Assembly: GCA_963800475.1 (NCBI GenBank) | Contig: CAWDAZ010000002.1 | Span: forward strand, 620,001 to 684,000 | Reading direction: 5' to 3' | Length of the DNA: 64,000 nucleotides | Origin: Palsa-465 sp963800475 | Lineage (GTDB): Bacteria > Actinomycetota > Thermoleophilia > Solirubrobacterales > Solirubrobacteraceae | Shown here: piece after piece, positions 29,310 through 37,307 of the stretch | Position numbering within the stretch: position 1 is the stretch's first letter | Layout of the letters: the number at the start of each line of letters is the position of its first letter | Translations under genes and position numbers: made by a program | Notes under the pieces: model-generated | The model's input: only the letters and a program-made list of their open reading frames with translations | Database searches by the model: none | Told to the model about the DNA's origin: nothing

Positions 29310-29921
29310 GTCCGAGAGCTCCGCGAGCGCGGCCGCGAGCACCGCATCCGGCGGCTGCTCGGCATCGAGCTTCCGGATCCGGCTTGGGTCCTCGGCGGCG
29401 AGCTCGAGATAGGCGGCGGCGATCCGCTCAAAGAAGTCGTCGCGCTCGGCCTCCAGCCGATCGAGCGGCTCGTTGCGGGTCCTCGAGCGCTCGCGGCCGG
29501 TGCGCGGGTCGAGCACCAGCAGCAGCGTACGGTCCGGCCGCAGCCCGCCGGTCCCGAACTCGTTGATCGCGCGTATCGCTTCGACGCCGAGCCCCCGGCC
29601 GGCACCCTGATATGCGAGCGAGGAGTCGACGAACCGGTCAAGGAGCACCCACGTGCCCTGGACGACCAACGGCTCGAGCGCCTCCTCGACGAGCTGCGCG
29701 CGGGCCGCGGCGTACAGCAACGCCTCGGCCCGAGCGCCGATCTCGAGCGCGGGGTCCTTGACGAGCGCGCGGACGCGCTCGGCGGCCGCCACTCCGCCCG
29801 GCTCGCGCAACAGCCGCACGTCGAGGCCGCGCCTCGTCAGCTCCTGCTGGAGTCCATCGGCGAGCGTCGTCTTCCCCGCGCCGTCGATGCCTTCGATCGT
29901 GATCAGCCGCCCTGCTGGCAT
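29301..29921 (-). CDS. tmk: Thymidylate kinase
   Basis: Phosphorylates dTMP to dTDP. 206 residues: P-loop ITIEGIDGAGKTT, REPGG, LLDRFVDSSLAYQG (DR(F/Y) motif) and the expected C-terminal helical region. Divergent from holB, its usual neighbour in many bacteria. Confidence 0.96.
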   Translation of the reverse strand: MPAGRLITIEGIDGAGKTTLADGLQQELTRRGLDVRLLREPGGVAAAERVRALVKDPALEIGARAEALLYAAARAQLVEEALEPLVVQGTWVLLDRFVDSSLAYQGAGRGLGVEAIRAINEFGTGGLRPDRTLLLVLDPRTGRERSRTRNEPLDRLEAERDDFFERIAAAYLELAAEDPSRIRKLDAEQPPDAVLAAALAELSDLV

Positions 29922-29961
29922 GCGCTTTCAGTTCACCCTATCCGGCGACTAGGATCGAGGC

Positions 29962-31068
29962 GTGCTCTCGGAGCTCGATCGTCACCCGCACGCGCGCGCG
30001 GTCCTCGGGCCGGCGCTTGAGGACGACCGAGCGTCGCACGCGTATCTGTTTCACGGCCCGGGCGGTGCCGGCAAGCGCGAGGTCGCGCGTGCGCTCGCGG
30101 CCGAGCTACTTGCGAACGGCGCGGCCGATCCCGACGGGGTGAAGGCTCGCGTCCGCTCGGGGGCGCACCCCGACCTCACCTGGGTCGTCCCGAGCGGCGC
30201 TCACGAGATCCTCGTCGCCGACATCGACGAGCCGGTCGTCGCGGCCGCCAGCCGCACGCCGTTCGAGTCGGCCCGGCGCGTGTTCGTGATCGAGCGGGTC
30301 GACGAGCTCGGCGACGAGGCCGCCAACCGGATGCTGAAGACGCTCGAGGAGCCGGCCTCGTTCGTCCACATGATCCTGCTCACCGATCGGCTCACCGAGG
30401 TGCTCCCGACGATCAGCTCGCGCTGCCAGCTGGTGCGGTTCGACGCTCCGCCGGCCGAGCTCATCGCCGCTGCGGTCGCGGAGGGCGGCGCGCCGCCGGA
30501 TACCGCGCTCGCGTGCGCGCGGCTGTCGCTCGGCGATCTCGACCGTGCGCGCGAGCTGGCGGGCGAGCGGGGAGCCGCACTCCGCGAGGCCGGGGAGCGG
30601 TTCGCCCGTTCGGCGCTGGCCGGCGATGCCTCGGCGAGCAAGCCGTGGGTCGGGGTCCTGGCCGCGGTGCGGGAGCGGGGCGACGCGATCCGCGAGGAGC
30701 TCGAGCGCGCGCAGGACGGCGAGCTCGAGCTGACGGCGCGCAAGGAGCGCAAGCGCGTGACCAACGAGTGGTCGGAGCGGATCAGGCGCGCGAGGAGGCG
30801 CGTCGAGACGGGCTCGCTCGACCTCGCGCTCCAGGTGGTCTCGCTCTGGTACGCGGATCTCGCCGCGATCGCGTGGGGAGCCGAGGAGCTCGTCCGCAAC
30901 CGCGACGGGCTCGAGCAGCTGCACGCCGATGCGGGTCGCGACCCGCGGCGCTTGATGGCGGCCGTCGATCTCGTCGAGGAGACGCGCCGGCGGTTCCAGC
31001 TCAACGTCTCCGAGGAGCTCGCCTGCGAGGCGCTTGCATACCGGCTGGAGGAGGAGCTCGCTGGTTGA
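29962..31068 (+). CDS. holB: DNA polymerase III subunit delta'
   Basis: Clamp-loader subunit. The N-terminal AAA+ module shows SHAYLFHGPGGAGKREVARAL (modified P-loop), FVIERVDELGDEAANRMLKTLEEP and TISSRCQ (sensor 1 region); the C-terminal part is helical. 368 residues. GTG 29962 lies right after AGGATCGAGG. Its stop is followed at once by the acetyltransferase frame. Confidence 0.93.
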   Translation: MLSELDRHPHARAVLGPALEDDRASHAYLFHGPGGAGKREVARALAAELLANGAADPDGVKARVRSGAHPDLTWVVPSGAHEILVADIDEPVVAAASRTPFESARRVFVIERVDELGDEAANRMLKTLEEPASFVHMILLTDRLTEVLPTISSRCQLVRFDAPPAELIAAAVAEGGAPPDTALACARLSLGDLDRARELAGERGAALREAGERFARSALAGDASASKPWVGVLAAVRERGDAIREELERAQDGELELTARKERKRVTNEWSERIRRARRRVETGSLDLALQVVSLWYADLAAIAWGAEELVRNRDGLEQLHADAGRDPRRLMAAVDLVEETRRRFQLNVSEELACEALAYRLEEELAG

Positions 31069-31102
31069 CCTTGCACGCACGCGGGTCGACGACGACGAGG
31101 GG

Positions 31103-31639
31103 GTGAACCCCGGCGGACGGGTGTTCCTTCGCTCGCCGGCGCCGTCCGATCGCGATGAGTTCATCACGCTGATGCGCGCCAGCCGCTCGTTTCACCGGCC
31201 GTGGGCGACCGCGCCGACCGACGACGACCGGTTCAGCGCCTACCTGACCGATTCGCGCCGCCCCGACTTCGAGGCGATGCTCGTATGCCGCCGCGAGGAC
31301 CTCGCGATCCTGGGGTTCTTCAACCTCTCCCAGATCGTCAGGCGCTCGTTCCACAGCGCGTATCTCGGGTACGCCGTCGGCAAAACCCACGCCGGCCATG
31401 GCTACATGCGCGAGGGAGTCGACCTGGTGCTGCGGCGCGCGTTCGTCGATTTGCGGCTGCACCGGATCGAAGCCAACATCCAGCCCGAGAACCACGCCTC
31501 GATCGCGCTCGCCCGCGGCGCGGGATTCCATCGCGAGGGGTTCTCGCCGCGCTACCTGAAGATCGGCGGCCGGTGGCGCGACCACGAGCGGTGGGCGATC
31601 CTCGCCGACGACTGGCGCAGGCGTACGAGGGCGGACTAA
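31103..31639 (+). CDS. GNAT N-acetyltransferase, RimJ/RimL type
   Basis: Core FLRSPAPSDRDEFITLM, LGYAVGKTHAGHGYMREGVDLVLRRAF (acetyl-CoA loop), LHRIEANIQPENHASIALARGAGF and WAILADDWRR match the RimJ/RimL acetyltransferases that modify N-termini of ribosomal or other proteins. About 178 residues from GTG 31103. The true start is uncertain: an in-frame ATG at 31034 would overlap the end of holB, and no clear ribosome-binding site decides it. Confidence 0.85.
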   Translation: MNPGGRVFLRSPAPSDRDEFITLMRASRSFHRPWATAPTDDDRFSAYLTDSRRPDFEAMLVCRREDLAILGFFNLSQIVRRSFHSAYLGYAVGKTHAGHGYMREGVDLVLRRAFVDLRLHRIEANIQPENHASIALARGAGFHREGFSPRYLKIGGRWRDHERWAILADDWRRRTRAD

Positions 31640-31710
31640 GACCCGGCTTGGGCCGCCCGGTCCTCGCCCGGGGCGCTCGAAGACCGCCGTTAGACTCAGG
31701 CGCCTGCCGT

Positions 31711-31783
31711 GCCGACGTAGCTCAGCTGGTAGAGCACTTCACTCGTAATGAAGGGGTCCCCGGTTCGAGTCCGGGCGTCGGCT
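31711..31783 (+). tRNA. tRNA-Thr (anticodon CGT)
   Basis: 73-nt cloverleaf: acceptor GCCGACG/CGTCGGC, D-arm GCTCAGCTGGTAGAGC, anticodon stem CTTCA/TGAAG with loop CTCGTAA (anticodon CGT, threonine), T-arm CCCGG TTCGAGT CCGGG. No encoded CCA. Its 3' part is the integration target of the islands that follow. Confidence 0.95.
31738..31783 (+). other. Attachment site attL in tRNA-Thr
   Basis: The tRNA segment from the anticodon stem to the 3' end is repeated exactly at 45467-45512 (46 bp), with one mismatch at 49919-49962, and in degenerate form near 58292-58345. An integrase gene begins 30 bp further on. This is the classic footprint of site-specific integration into a tRNA 3' end that leaves the gene intact. 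Confidence 0.9.
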
Positions 31784-31813
31784 TAGGGGTCTTTGCAGGG
31801 GATTCGCACTAGC

Positions 31814-32932
31814 TCAATCGCTGTCCGAATCCGCCAAAACGTCCATTGAGCGTCCACGAGCTTGGCGGGCGGCCCGGATTTGGTCTTCGGCTGGCTGCTG
31901 GACGCCGTCCCAGTTTTCGATCACGCCCGCGTAGTGCTTCTCGATCATCGTGACGCTGGTGCCGCACTGCTTGGCGATCGTCGTGAGCGGCACGCCGGCG
32001 TAGACCTGCAGGGTGATGAAGCTCGATCGCAGGTCCCGCGGCCTGGTGCCCGCCGGCGCAACGCCGGGGCAGGTCGGGTGGTTTCGTCGGTTTGCCGGGC
32101 GCTTCTCGCCACGCCAGATCCGTGAGCGCCAGTTGCGCCAGTCGTCATCGGTCCAGAAAGCACCGTCGTGGGCGGGGAACACCGGTTGCTTCCCTCCCGG
32201 ACGGCCGGACGCGAGAAACCATTCGCGTAGGTCTTCGCCAAGCGGCGTGAGGAGCGGGGTGAATCTGACGCGCTGACGCTTCGTGTCTCGGTAGCGGATT
32301 GCCCGCTCGCCGATGTCTTCCCACGCCAGCCGGAACACGACCTCTTGGGGCCGCGGTCCCGAATAGGCGAGCACGGCCACCAGGGTCCGATCGCGCGGGC
32401 TCGCAAGCTGACATCGGATTCGCTCGACCTCGGCGGGCAGAAAGATCTGCGGCTCGCGTGCACGCTCGTACCGTGGCTTGCGGACCGACGCTGCCGCGTT
32501 GAACTCGACGAGCTCCTCGGCAACCGCAAACGACAGGATTGACTGGATGATCGCCATCGTCTTGCGCATCGTCGCTACGCCGACTCCGGCCCGTTCGAGC
32601 TCCTCGCGGAACCTCGCCAACCGCTTTGGGGTCAGCTCGCGGACGCCGTGGTCGCCGAGCCGGGGCATGATGTGATTAGTCCACGTCAGCTTGTAGAAGT
32701 CGCGCGTCGACGGTGCGAGGTTCGGGACGGCGTGCAGACGCCAGTACGTCTCGACGAACTCCCCGAGCCGGACGTCGCTAGGGATCGCGGCGTGGCCGAG
32801 TTGCTTGCGCCGTACGCGATCGGACTCGAAGGCGACGGCATCGCCCTTGCGGTCGAAGGTGCGTGATCGCCTCCGGCCCGCCTCCCGCCAGCGGAGCTCC
32901 CAGCGACCGTTCTCTTTGCGGCGGAGATCCAT
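31814..32932 (-). CDS. Tyrosine recombinase (island integrase)
   Basis: 372 residues: N-terminal arm-binding and core-binding parts (WELRWREAGRRRSRTFD; FVETYWRLHAVPNLAPSTRDFYKLTW), then the catalytic domain with SGPRPQEVVF (Arg), DTKRQRVRF (Lys), RPRDLRSSF (His-x-x-Arg box with Arg in place of His) and GTSVTMIEKHYAG (nucleophile Tyr). Points toward attL. GAGGGAAG precedes ATG 32932, and the excisionase stop overlaps it as TGATG, so the two are translationally coupled. Confidence 0.93.
   Translation of the reverse strand: MDLRRKENGRWELRWREAGRRRSRTFDRKGDAVAFESDRVRRKQLGHAAIPSDVRLGEFVETYWRLHAVPNLAPSTRDFYKLTWTNHIMPRLGDHGVRELTPKRLARFREELERAGVGVATMRKTMAIIQSILSFAVAEELVEFNAAASVRKPRYERAREPQIFLPAEVERIRCQLASPRDRTLVAVLAYSGPRPQEVVFRLAWEDIGERAIRYRDTKRQRVRFTPLLTPLGEDLREWFLASGRPGGKQPVFPAHDGAFWTDDDWRNWRSRIWRGEKRPANRRNHPTCPGVAPAGTRPRDLRSSFITLQVYAGVPLTTIAKQCGTSVTMIEKHYAGVIENWDGVQQPAEDQIRAARQARGRSMDVLADSDSD
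31839..31857 (+). promoter_or_regulatory. Putative integrase arm site, left end
   Basis: ACGTCCATTGAGCGTCCAC, 56 bp inside attL and within the 3' end of the integrase gene, recurs exactly in the same orientation at 45332-45350 near attR. It contains GTCCA twice, 11 bp apart. In the excised circle these would flank the attP core like P and P' arms. Confidence 0.55.
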
Positions 32933-33246
32933 CAGACGCTTCCCTCGATCGCGGTGAGGCGAGCAAAGCTTCCAGGGTCGGAGGGATCCGTTTGGTTCCG
33001 CCTGTGCCTCGCGCGCGGCGACCGTCCGTCGCCTACGGGTGCGGGTTGCGTCCGTCGCGGGCCGGTTCGCGTAGGCGTGCGCAGCCATCGCTCGTATTCG
33101 ACGACTTCGATCCGGTAATGACCGGGCACCGGTTCGAAGGCTTGCAGGTCACAGCGGCGGATCGCACGCAGAATCGCGTGGTAGCTGAACCCGCTGCGCT
33201 CGGCGACCTCACGAGGAGAGAGGACATCTCGATTCTGGTCGCTCAT
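32932..33246 (-). CDS. Excisionase-like helix-turn-helix protein
   Basis: 104 residues from ATG 33246: VLSPREVAERSGFSYHAILRAIRRCDLQAFEPVPGHYRI is a winged-helix excisionase-type domain, followed by a basic tail. Directly upstream of and overlapping the integrase by one base, the normal order for an Xis-Int pair. It would bend the att DNA and favour excision. Divergent from the HTH gene at 33338 across a shared operator region. Confidence 0.8.
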   Translation of the reverse strand: MSDQNRDVLSPREVAERSGFSYHAILRAIRRCDLQAFEPVPGHYRIEVVEYERWLRTPTRTGPRRTQPAPVGDGRSPRARHRRNQTDPSDPGSFARLTAIEGSV

Positions 33247-33310
33247 CACAATCGTGGGGTCCGAGTCGGCGCTCTCGATCTCTCGCGGACGCCATTCCAC
33301 TGGGCATCCT

Positions 33311-33337
33311 AGCACTACTAGCGCTATCATGTGCTAG
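33311..33337. promoter_or_regulatory. Divergent operator/promoter with TAGCGCTA
   Basis: AGCAC..TAGCGCTA..GTGCT (AGCAC 33311-33315, TAGCGCTA 33319-33326, GTGCT 33331-33335) is a nested palindrome. The -10-like TATCAT at 33325-33330 puts the transcription start at or next to the ATG at 33338, so that gene is probably leaderless. A related TAGCGCTA..GCGCTAGATG arrangement occurs at 34644-34665. Confidence 0.55.
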
Positions 33338-33628
33338 ATGGTTGACGACGAGCTGCTGACCCTCCCCGAGATTGCCCAGACGCTTGGTATGAACCCGTCG
33401 ACGGTGCGTCTGTGGGTGCGTGAGGGGCGCCTTCAAGCGGAGAAGATGGGCCGCAAGTGGATGGTCCGCCGGGTCGACCTCGAGCGGATGCTCGCCGAGC
33501 AGCCGCAGGTGGGGCACCCGCGTGGCGCCGGGAGCGCGAGCAGAACTCCGGAGGATTGGAGCGAGCAGCCCGAGCGGGCGATGATGGACCTCGCGAGCTC
33601 GGCGCAGCCGCTCGGGAGAATCCGTTGA
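33338..33628 (+). CDS. Small helix-turn-helix DNA-binding protein
   Basis: 96 residues. TLPEIAQTLGMNPSTVRLWVREGRLQAEKMGRKWMVRRVDLERML is a MerR/excisionase-type winged helix-turn-helix; the C-terminal third is unstructured. Divergent from the excisionase gene, with the TAGCGCTA operator at its own start, so it may regulate the island and itself. The next gene's TTG start overlaps its stop. Confidence 0.78.
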   Translation: MVDDELLTLPEIAQTLGMNPSTVRLWVREGRLQAEKMGRKWMVRRVDLERMLAEQPQVGHPRGAGSASRTPEDWSEQPERAMMDLASSAQPLGRIR

Positions 33629-34053
33629 GCAGGGCGCTCGTCCCCTCGAACGTAGCGATCGACCAGATGCGCGAAGCCGACGCGCGCTGGGCGTCCGCGC
33701 TGCGCGGGCTCGCGAGCTACCCGGATCGGCTGCGCACCTTCGCCGACGCCGCAGAGGAGCAGAGCCGGGCGCTCACGCTCGCGGATCTGGCCAACGTGAG
33801 GTGGAAGCCGCGGCCAGGGGCGCGCAAGCTCAGGTTCCCGTTCGAAGTCGGCCCCACGGGCGAGCGCCCGGGCCCGCCCACGCTCTGGGGGAAGTTCGAC
33901 GGCGCGGTCAAGCAGCTGGGTGTCGCGCTCGAGGGCGACAGCATCAAGCCGATCGCCGAAGCGTTCGCACAGCTCTCGGCGCTGGCCGCTGAGCTCGCGA
34001 ACTCCTTGCAGGCGGAAGGGTTGGCAAGCGAGAGGCAACGCCAGGGCGGCTGA
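33625..34053 (+). CDS. Hypothetical protein of the island
   Basis: 142 residues from TTG 33625, overlapping the previous stop. Mostly helical (IDQMREADARWASALRGLASYPDRLRTFADAAEEQSRALTL) with a middle segment rich in Pro and Gly and a second helical part (KPIAEAFAQLSALAAELANSL). No family recognised. Its overlap suggests a partner of the HTH protein, perhaps a control protein of the island. Confidence 0.6.
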   Translation: MSRALVPSNVAIDQMREADARWASALRGLASYPDRLRTFADAAEEQSRALTLADLANVRWKPRPGARKLRFPFEVGPTGERPGPPTLWGKFDGAVKQLGVALEGDSIKPIAEAFAQLSALAAELANSLQAEGLASERQRQGG

Positions 34054-34483
34054 CCGTCCGGCTCTACGTCGGCTGGTGCGGGTGGCGTTCGCTCTGGGCG
34101 CTGTTCCGACGCCGGCCGGGGCGTCGCTGCACGACCAGTTCATCCAGGCCCCGCGCATGCGCTCATGCTCGGGCTTGTCCAGCCTGTGCCGCGACGCCGA
34201 GCGCGACGTGCAGAACGCCCTACAGCATGCACTTCGGACCGTATCCGGAACACGCTAGGCGAGCCGCTTCTCGCCTCTCTTGGTCTGCTGCCCCGCTTGG
34301 TCTTGGCTGACCTCGCCTGACACTCGCCCCGGATCTGCCTCACGTGCTGTTGCCGTTGCCGTTGCCGTTGACTTGGATTTGGACCTTGACTTTCCACCCT
34401 GATCCTGTCCGATCCGCTGCCGTCGGTTGCTGCCGTTTGTCGATCGCTCCCCGTCCCGTGCACGCCGCTGCACACCACACCAA

Positions 34484-34542
34484 CCCCCGAGACTGACTAC
34501 CCGAACGAAACAACGTGGAGGGCGGGTAGTCAGTCTCGGGGG
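34484..34542. repeat. Perfect 20-bp inverted repeat in a gene-free gap
   Basis: CCCCCGAGACTGACTACCCG (34484-34503) and its exact reverse complement (34523-34542) are separated by 19 nt (contains AACGAAACAACG). It sits in the otherwise gene-free stretch 34054-34783, which also has GTTGCC hexamer repeats at about 34343-34365. It could be a bidirectional terminator or a replication/transfer origin structure. Confidence 0.85.
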
Positions 34543-34596
34543 AAGCGCAAAAACCCTCTGGCGGCGGGCACGGGACGGGTCTGGGTCAAGAACTGC

Positions 34597-34660
34597 GCTC
34601 TTGAGAACGCTCTTGAGAACGCTCCGTAGTGCTTTACAATGTATAGCGCTAGGAGCGCTA
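34597..34660 (+). promoter_or_regulatory. Promoter with tandem 12-mers and TAGCGCTA operator
   Basis: GCTCTTGAGAAC is repeated in tandem (34597-34620). The second copy supplies a -35 (TTGAGA, 34613-34618), and 16 nt later comes TACAAT (34635-34640) as -10. TAGCGCTA at 34644-34651 and GAGCGCTAG at 34653-34661 lie over the expected start point, up to an ATG at 34662. The short frame after it is not convincing as a gene, so the transcript may be non-coding or its gene degraded. Confidence 0.6.
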
Positions 34661-34783
34661 GATGTCGGGCGTAACCTCTCGCTCGAGTTCGGATGTCAGG
34701 CTCGCGTGGCCAGACGATCTCCGAGGTGCAAGACGAATGGCGCGGGGATGGCTCCTCGTCTCTTCGCCGGGGATTCTCTGGCT

Positions 34784-35224
34784 TTACGTCGATGGCGACT
34801 CGTCTGGCAGGTCTTCGGCGAGCAGCCGTGCGAGGAAGACGTTCGGTGTCTCTACGGGCACATCGTGTTCGGCGAAGCCGGTGAGGTGGGGATCGCCGGA
34901 GACGAGGTAGTTGGCGTCCGCGGCCTCGAGGAGCGCAAGGAGGTAGTCATCGTCGGGGTCGGCTGAGCGCTTCGGTGGATCGGGCGGATCGTCGATCATG
35001 GTCGCGGACTCGGCGAGGGCGTCGAGATACTCGCTCGCGGTGGCCTGTGAGACCCAACGCTGGAGCTTCGGACGAGCGAGGACGTCGGCGAGCTCGTCGA
35101 GCAGCTTAGGACTGATCACGAGCTCGAATTGGCCCAGCGACCAGGCGAGCAGAATCGAACCAGGCGGCCCAGCGGGCGAGATGACCGCGGAGACGAGGAC
35201 GTTTGGATCGAGAACGGCGCGCAC
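34784..35224 (-). CDS. PIN-domain toxin
   Basis: 146 residues: MRAVLDPNVLVSAVISP with the first acidic residue, ELADVL, and ADPDDDYLLALLEAADANYLVSGDPHL carrying the acidic cluster of a PIN ribonuclease. Matches the 'PIN family toxin component' group. Lies 9 bp downstream of a Phd-like antitoxin, the usual toxin-antitoxin order. Would cleave RNA; target unknown. May stabilise island 1. Confidence 0.85.
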   Translation of the reverse strand: MRAVLDPNVLVSAVISPAGPPGSILLAWSLGQFELVISPKLLDELADVLARPKLQRWVSQATASEYLDALAESATMIDDPPDPPKRSADPDDDYLLALLEAADANYLVSGDPHLTGFAEHDVPVETPNVFLARLLAEDLPDESPST

Positions 35225-35233
35225 GCGCCGCTA

Positions 35234-35542
35234 TCACTGCCGGCGGCGCCGAGAGCGGCGCATCGCGTGCAGCTCCCGGTTTGCCAGCTCGAGCGCTGCG
35301 TCGGGCGCCGGGTGGCTGCCGCTTTCGGCGGCCTGGCGCTCGAGGATCGCCCTGACCCGCTCGCGACCGCCTGACAGCTGCAGGTACCGCTCGTAGGAGA
35401 GCACGACCGCCTCTGGCCGGCGGCGAGCGCCGATCACCACCGGCTCGGCGTCGGCACCGGCCCGGCGGAAGCGCTCGAGCATTGCTGGCAGCTGGGCGCG
35501 GGCCTCGCGGGTGGGTAGTACCTCGTGGGGGTTTCTAGACAT
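35234..35542 (-). CDS. Phd/YefM-like antitoxin
   Basis: 102 residues: EVLPTREARAQLPAMLERFRRAG, PVVIGARRRPEAVVLSYERYLQL follows the Phd/YefM N-terminal DNA-binding fold; the basic C-terminal part should bind the PIN toxin. The ATG at 35542 falls within one palindrome and just after another, consistent with autorepression. The longer upstream frame is repeat sequence. Confidence 0.82.
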   Translation of the reverse strand: MSRNPHEVLPTREARAQLPAMLERFRRAGADAEPVVIGARRRPEAVVLSYERYLQLSGGRERVRAILERQAAESGSHPAPDAALELANRELHAMRRSRRRRQ

Positions 35543-35570
35543 ATCTAGAGAGTATACACGTACGTGTACA
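35534..35570. promoter_or_regulatory. Twin palindromic operators of the toxin-antitoxin pair
   Basis: TCTAGACATATCTAGA (35534-35549) covers the antitoxin start codon, and TACACGTACGTGTA (35555-35568) is a perfect 14-bp palindrome next to it. Phd/YefM antitoxins bind such palindromes to repress their operon. No other AT-rich patch occurs nearby, so the promoter is likely here. Confidence 0.65.
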
Positions 35571-35788
35571 CAAAGGTGCCCCGAAGTCTCGTGCCTGGTG
35601 GGAAGTCGCCTCGGCTCTCGTTCAGTCGGCGGGATGCGACAGCGCCGCACATATCGACTGAGCGAGGGACAGCTCCGCGTGTTCGACCGCTGCGAGACCC
35701 AGCTCGGACCTGTCACGGACTGCCACTCCGACCGCCGGGAGCCCAGGTTCTCACTGAGGCGAATCTCAGGACACGACCCGCCGGAGGG

Positions 35789-35901
35789 TGCCGGTCCTGC
35801 TTCAGTGATTCCGCGGGTCCCCTGCCGGGCATGTGCGGGCGATCGCAACCGTGGCAAAGGGATCGCTCGGGGCCGGCGATCGGCACGATCGAGGCGTCGC
35901 C
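35789..35901 (-). repeat. Dispersed GC-rich intergenic repeat, copy ii
   Basis: Reverse-orientation copy of 3526-3640; the segments TTTGCCACGGTTGCGATCGC and CGCGGAATCACTGAAGCAGG are shared exactly. It occupies the middle of the gene-free gap 35571-36173, where I see no convincing coding sequence. Confidence 0.75.
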
Positions 35902-36173
35902 AATGCGATCGCCCCATGGGAGTCGACGACACCCGGAAAGCAATCGTGCCGGGCGGCGAGCGCCTGCCGCCATATCTCGATCCATGAGCGGATCAGACGG
36001 TCGAGGAGCGCATCGCGGTTGACTTTCTGAACGGCTACCTCAAGCACGCGGGCTCGGCACTCTGCTCGCTTTCGCGCGACGGGAACACGACGGGCGCCGC
36101 CACGATCAGCACGATCCCGTCGCTCCCGGGCGTGCGCTCCACGTGCCGCCCAGGAGCGCCGTAACGCGCGTTA

Positions 36174-36632
36174 CTAGGCCATCCCGATCGCGGTGTAGTT
36201 CTGCTCGACGCCCCTCCAGAAGGAGTTTGCGTTCTGACCCTTGAGATGGGTGCCCACCGTCCCGGTTGCCTTGCCACCCTTTACGAACTTGCCGGTGACC
36301 GTGTCGGTGCCGGAGCTCTTCCGCCCGGGTCCGGGCGGGTAGAGCTTGAGCACCACCTTGAAGGTCCCTTTCTTGGTGATATCGCCCGAGCCTGGCTTCG
36401 CCGAGGGGAAGCCGCCCGCGCTTCCCTTGCATTTGACCGCGATACCCGCGCCCAGGTTGGTGAGCTTCTTCCCGTTCGCTGACACCTTGAAGGTGACGAG
36501 GGTCGTGTAGGCCCATACGTTCTTCGGAGCCGTCGCGAGAGCGACTCCAGCCGTCGACAGCGCCGCGGCCACCATAAGGGCACCCCCGACCGCCAGCGCA
36601 TCGCGGACGCAAATTTCTTCGACATCCCTCAC
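36174..36632 (-). CDS. Small secreted protein of unknown function
   Basis: A hydrophobic signal (ALAVGGALMVAAALSTAGVALA) followed by about 115 residues of beta-type sequence with repeated Lys/Gly-rich strands (GTFKVVLKLYPPGP, TDTVTGKFVKGGKATGTVGTHLK). No family recognised. GTG 36632 keeps the signal in frame, but the better ribosome-binding site (GAGGG before ATGTCGAAG at 36625) is in another frame, so a frameshift near the start is possible. Confidence 0.6.
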   Translation of the reverse strand: MRDVEEICVRDALAVGGALMVAAALSTAGVALATAPKNVWAYTTLVTFKVSANGKKLTNLGAGIAVKCKGSAGGFPSAKPGSGDITKKGTFKVVLKLYPPGPGRKSSGTDTVTGKFVKGGKATGTVGTHLKGQNANSFWRGVEQNYTAIGMA

Positions 36633-36783
36633 CCCGAGTTGTCTGGCCGCAAGTCTACGGCCCCCTTCAAGCTCCGACCGGGTTCCCGCGATAGCGCGAC
36701 GCGGCGGAGTCTGAACGGCATGAACCCGTTTGAGGCGAGCGTCCGAGACGGCCCCGTCCCACGACCGCATTCATCGCCAGACC

Positions 36784-37307
36784 CTAGGTCTGATCGGGCT
36801 CCTCGCCCGTCAAATCAAAGCGCTGGTGCTCAATCGTGACCGGGATCCACTCGATGATCTCGAGCTTGTGCCCCAGATCCTGCCACCAGGTATCGCAGTG
36901 CAGCGAGAGCGAGAAGTGCCCGACGCCATCAACGAACCGCTTGGGCGCCACCGGAAAGGTCATCAGCGGGTCGTGCTCTGAGTGGGGCGCGAGGATCCTC
37001 GTCTGCAGCTGGGCGTCGATCATCTGATCCCAGCCCTCGGTCCGCATCAGACGGTCGTCGATCTAGAGCAACAGCCAGTCGCCGGTGTGGCGTCGACGGC
37101 CAGCGCGTTGTAGTAGCGGTACAGCTCTCCGTAGCCATAGCGCTCGGGCATCACCGCCGGGTAGTAGTCGCGGTAGTCCTGCGCGTCCTCATCCGGGTCG
37201 ATCGCCACCAGCAACTCAAGGCGGTCGGCCTTCGTCTCGCGGAGGCTCGGGATGTTCGCCGCCAAGCGTTCGGGGCGGCCGCGGGTGGGGCACAGGACGC
37301 TGATCAC
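36784..37307 (-). pseudogene. GT2-type glycosyltransferase, broken
   Basis: GTG 37307 begins ISVLCPTRGRPERLAANIPSL, a GT-A family 2 start, and reads to ALAVDATPATG. The next expected segment (GDWLLL) is in another frame and is followed by a TAG stop (37063-37065), after which RTEGWDQMIDAQLQTRI and a plausible C-terminus continue to 36784. One frameshift plus one stop make it non-functional. It overlaps the epimerase stop by 4 bp (GTGA), showing it was once the last gene of the operon. Confidence 0.78.

Noticed and set aside
34343..34375. CRISPR-like short repeats (GTTGCC hexamers)
   Set aside because: The unit is 6 bp in direct tandem without spacers; a low-complexity run, not a CRISPR array. 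No CRISPR or cas gene was seen anywhere in the window.
34662..34910. Short plus-strand frame after the TAGCGCTA promoter
   Set aside because: Composition is not protein-like and half of it lies antisense to the PIN toxin; only the promoter is kept.
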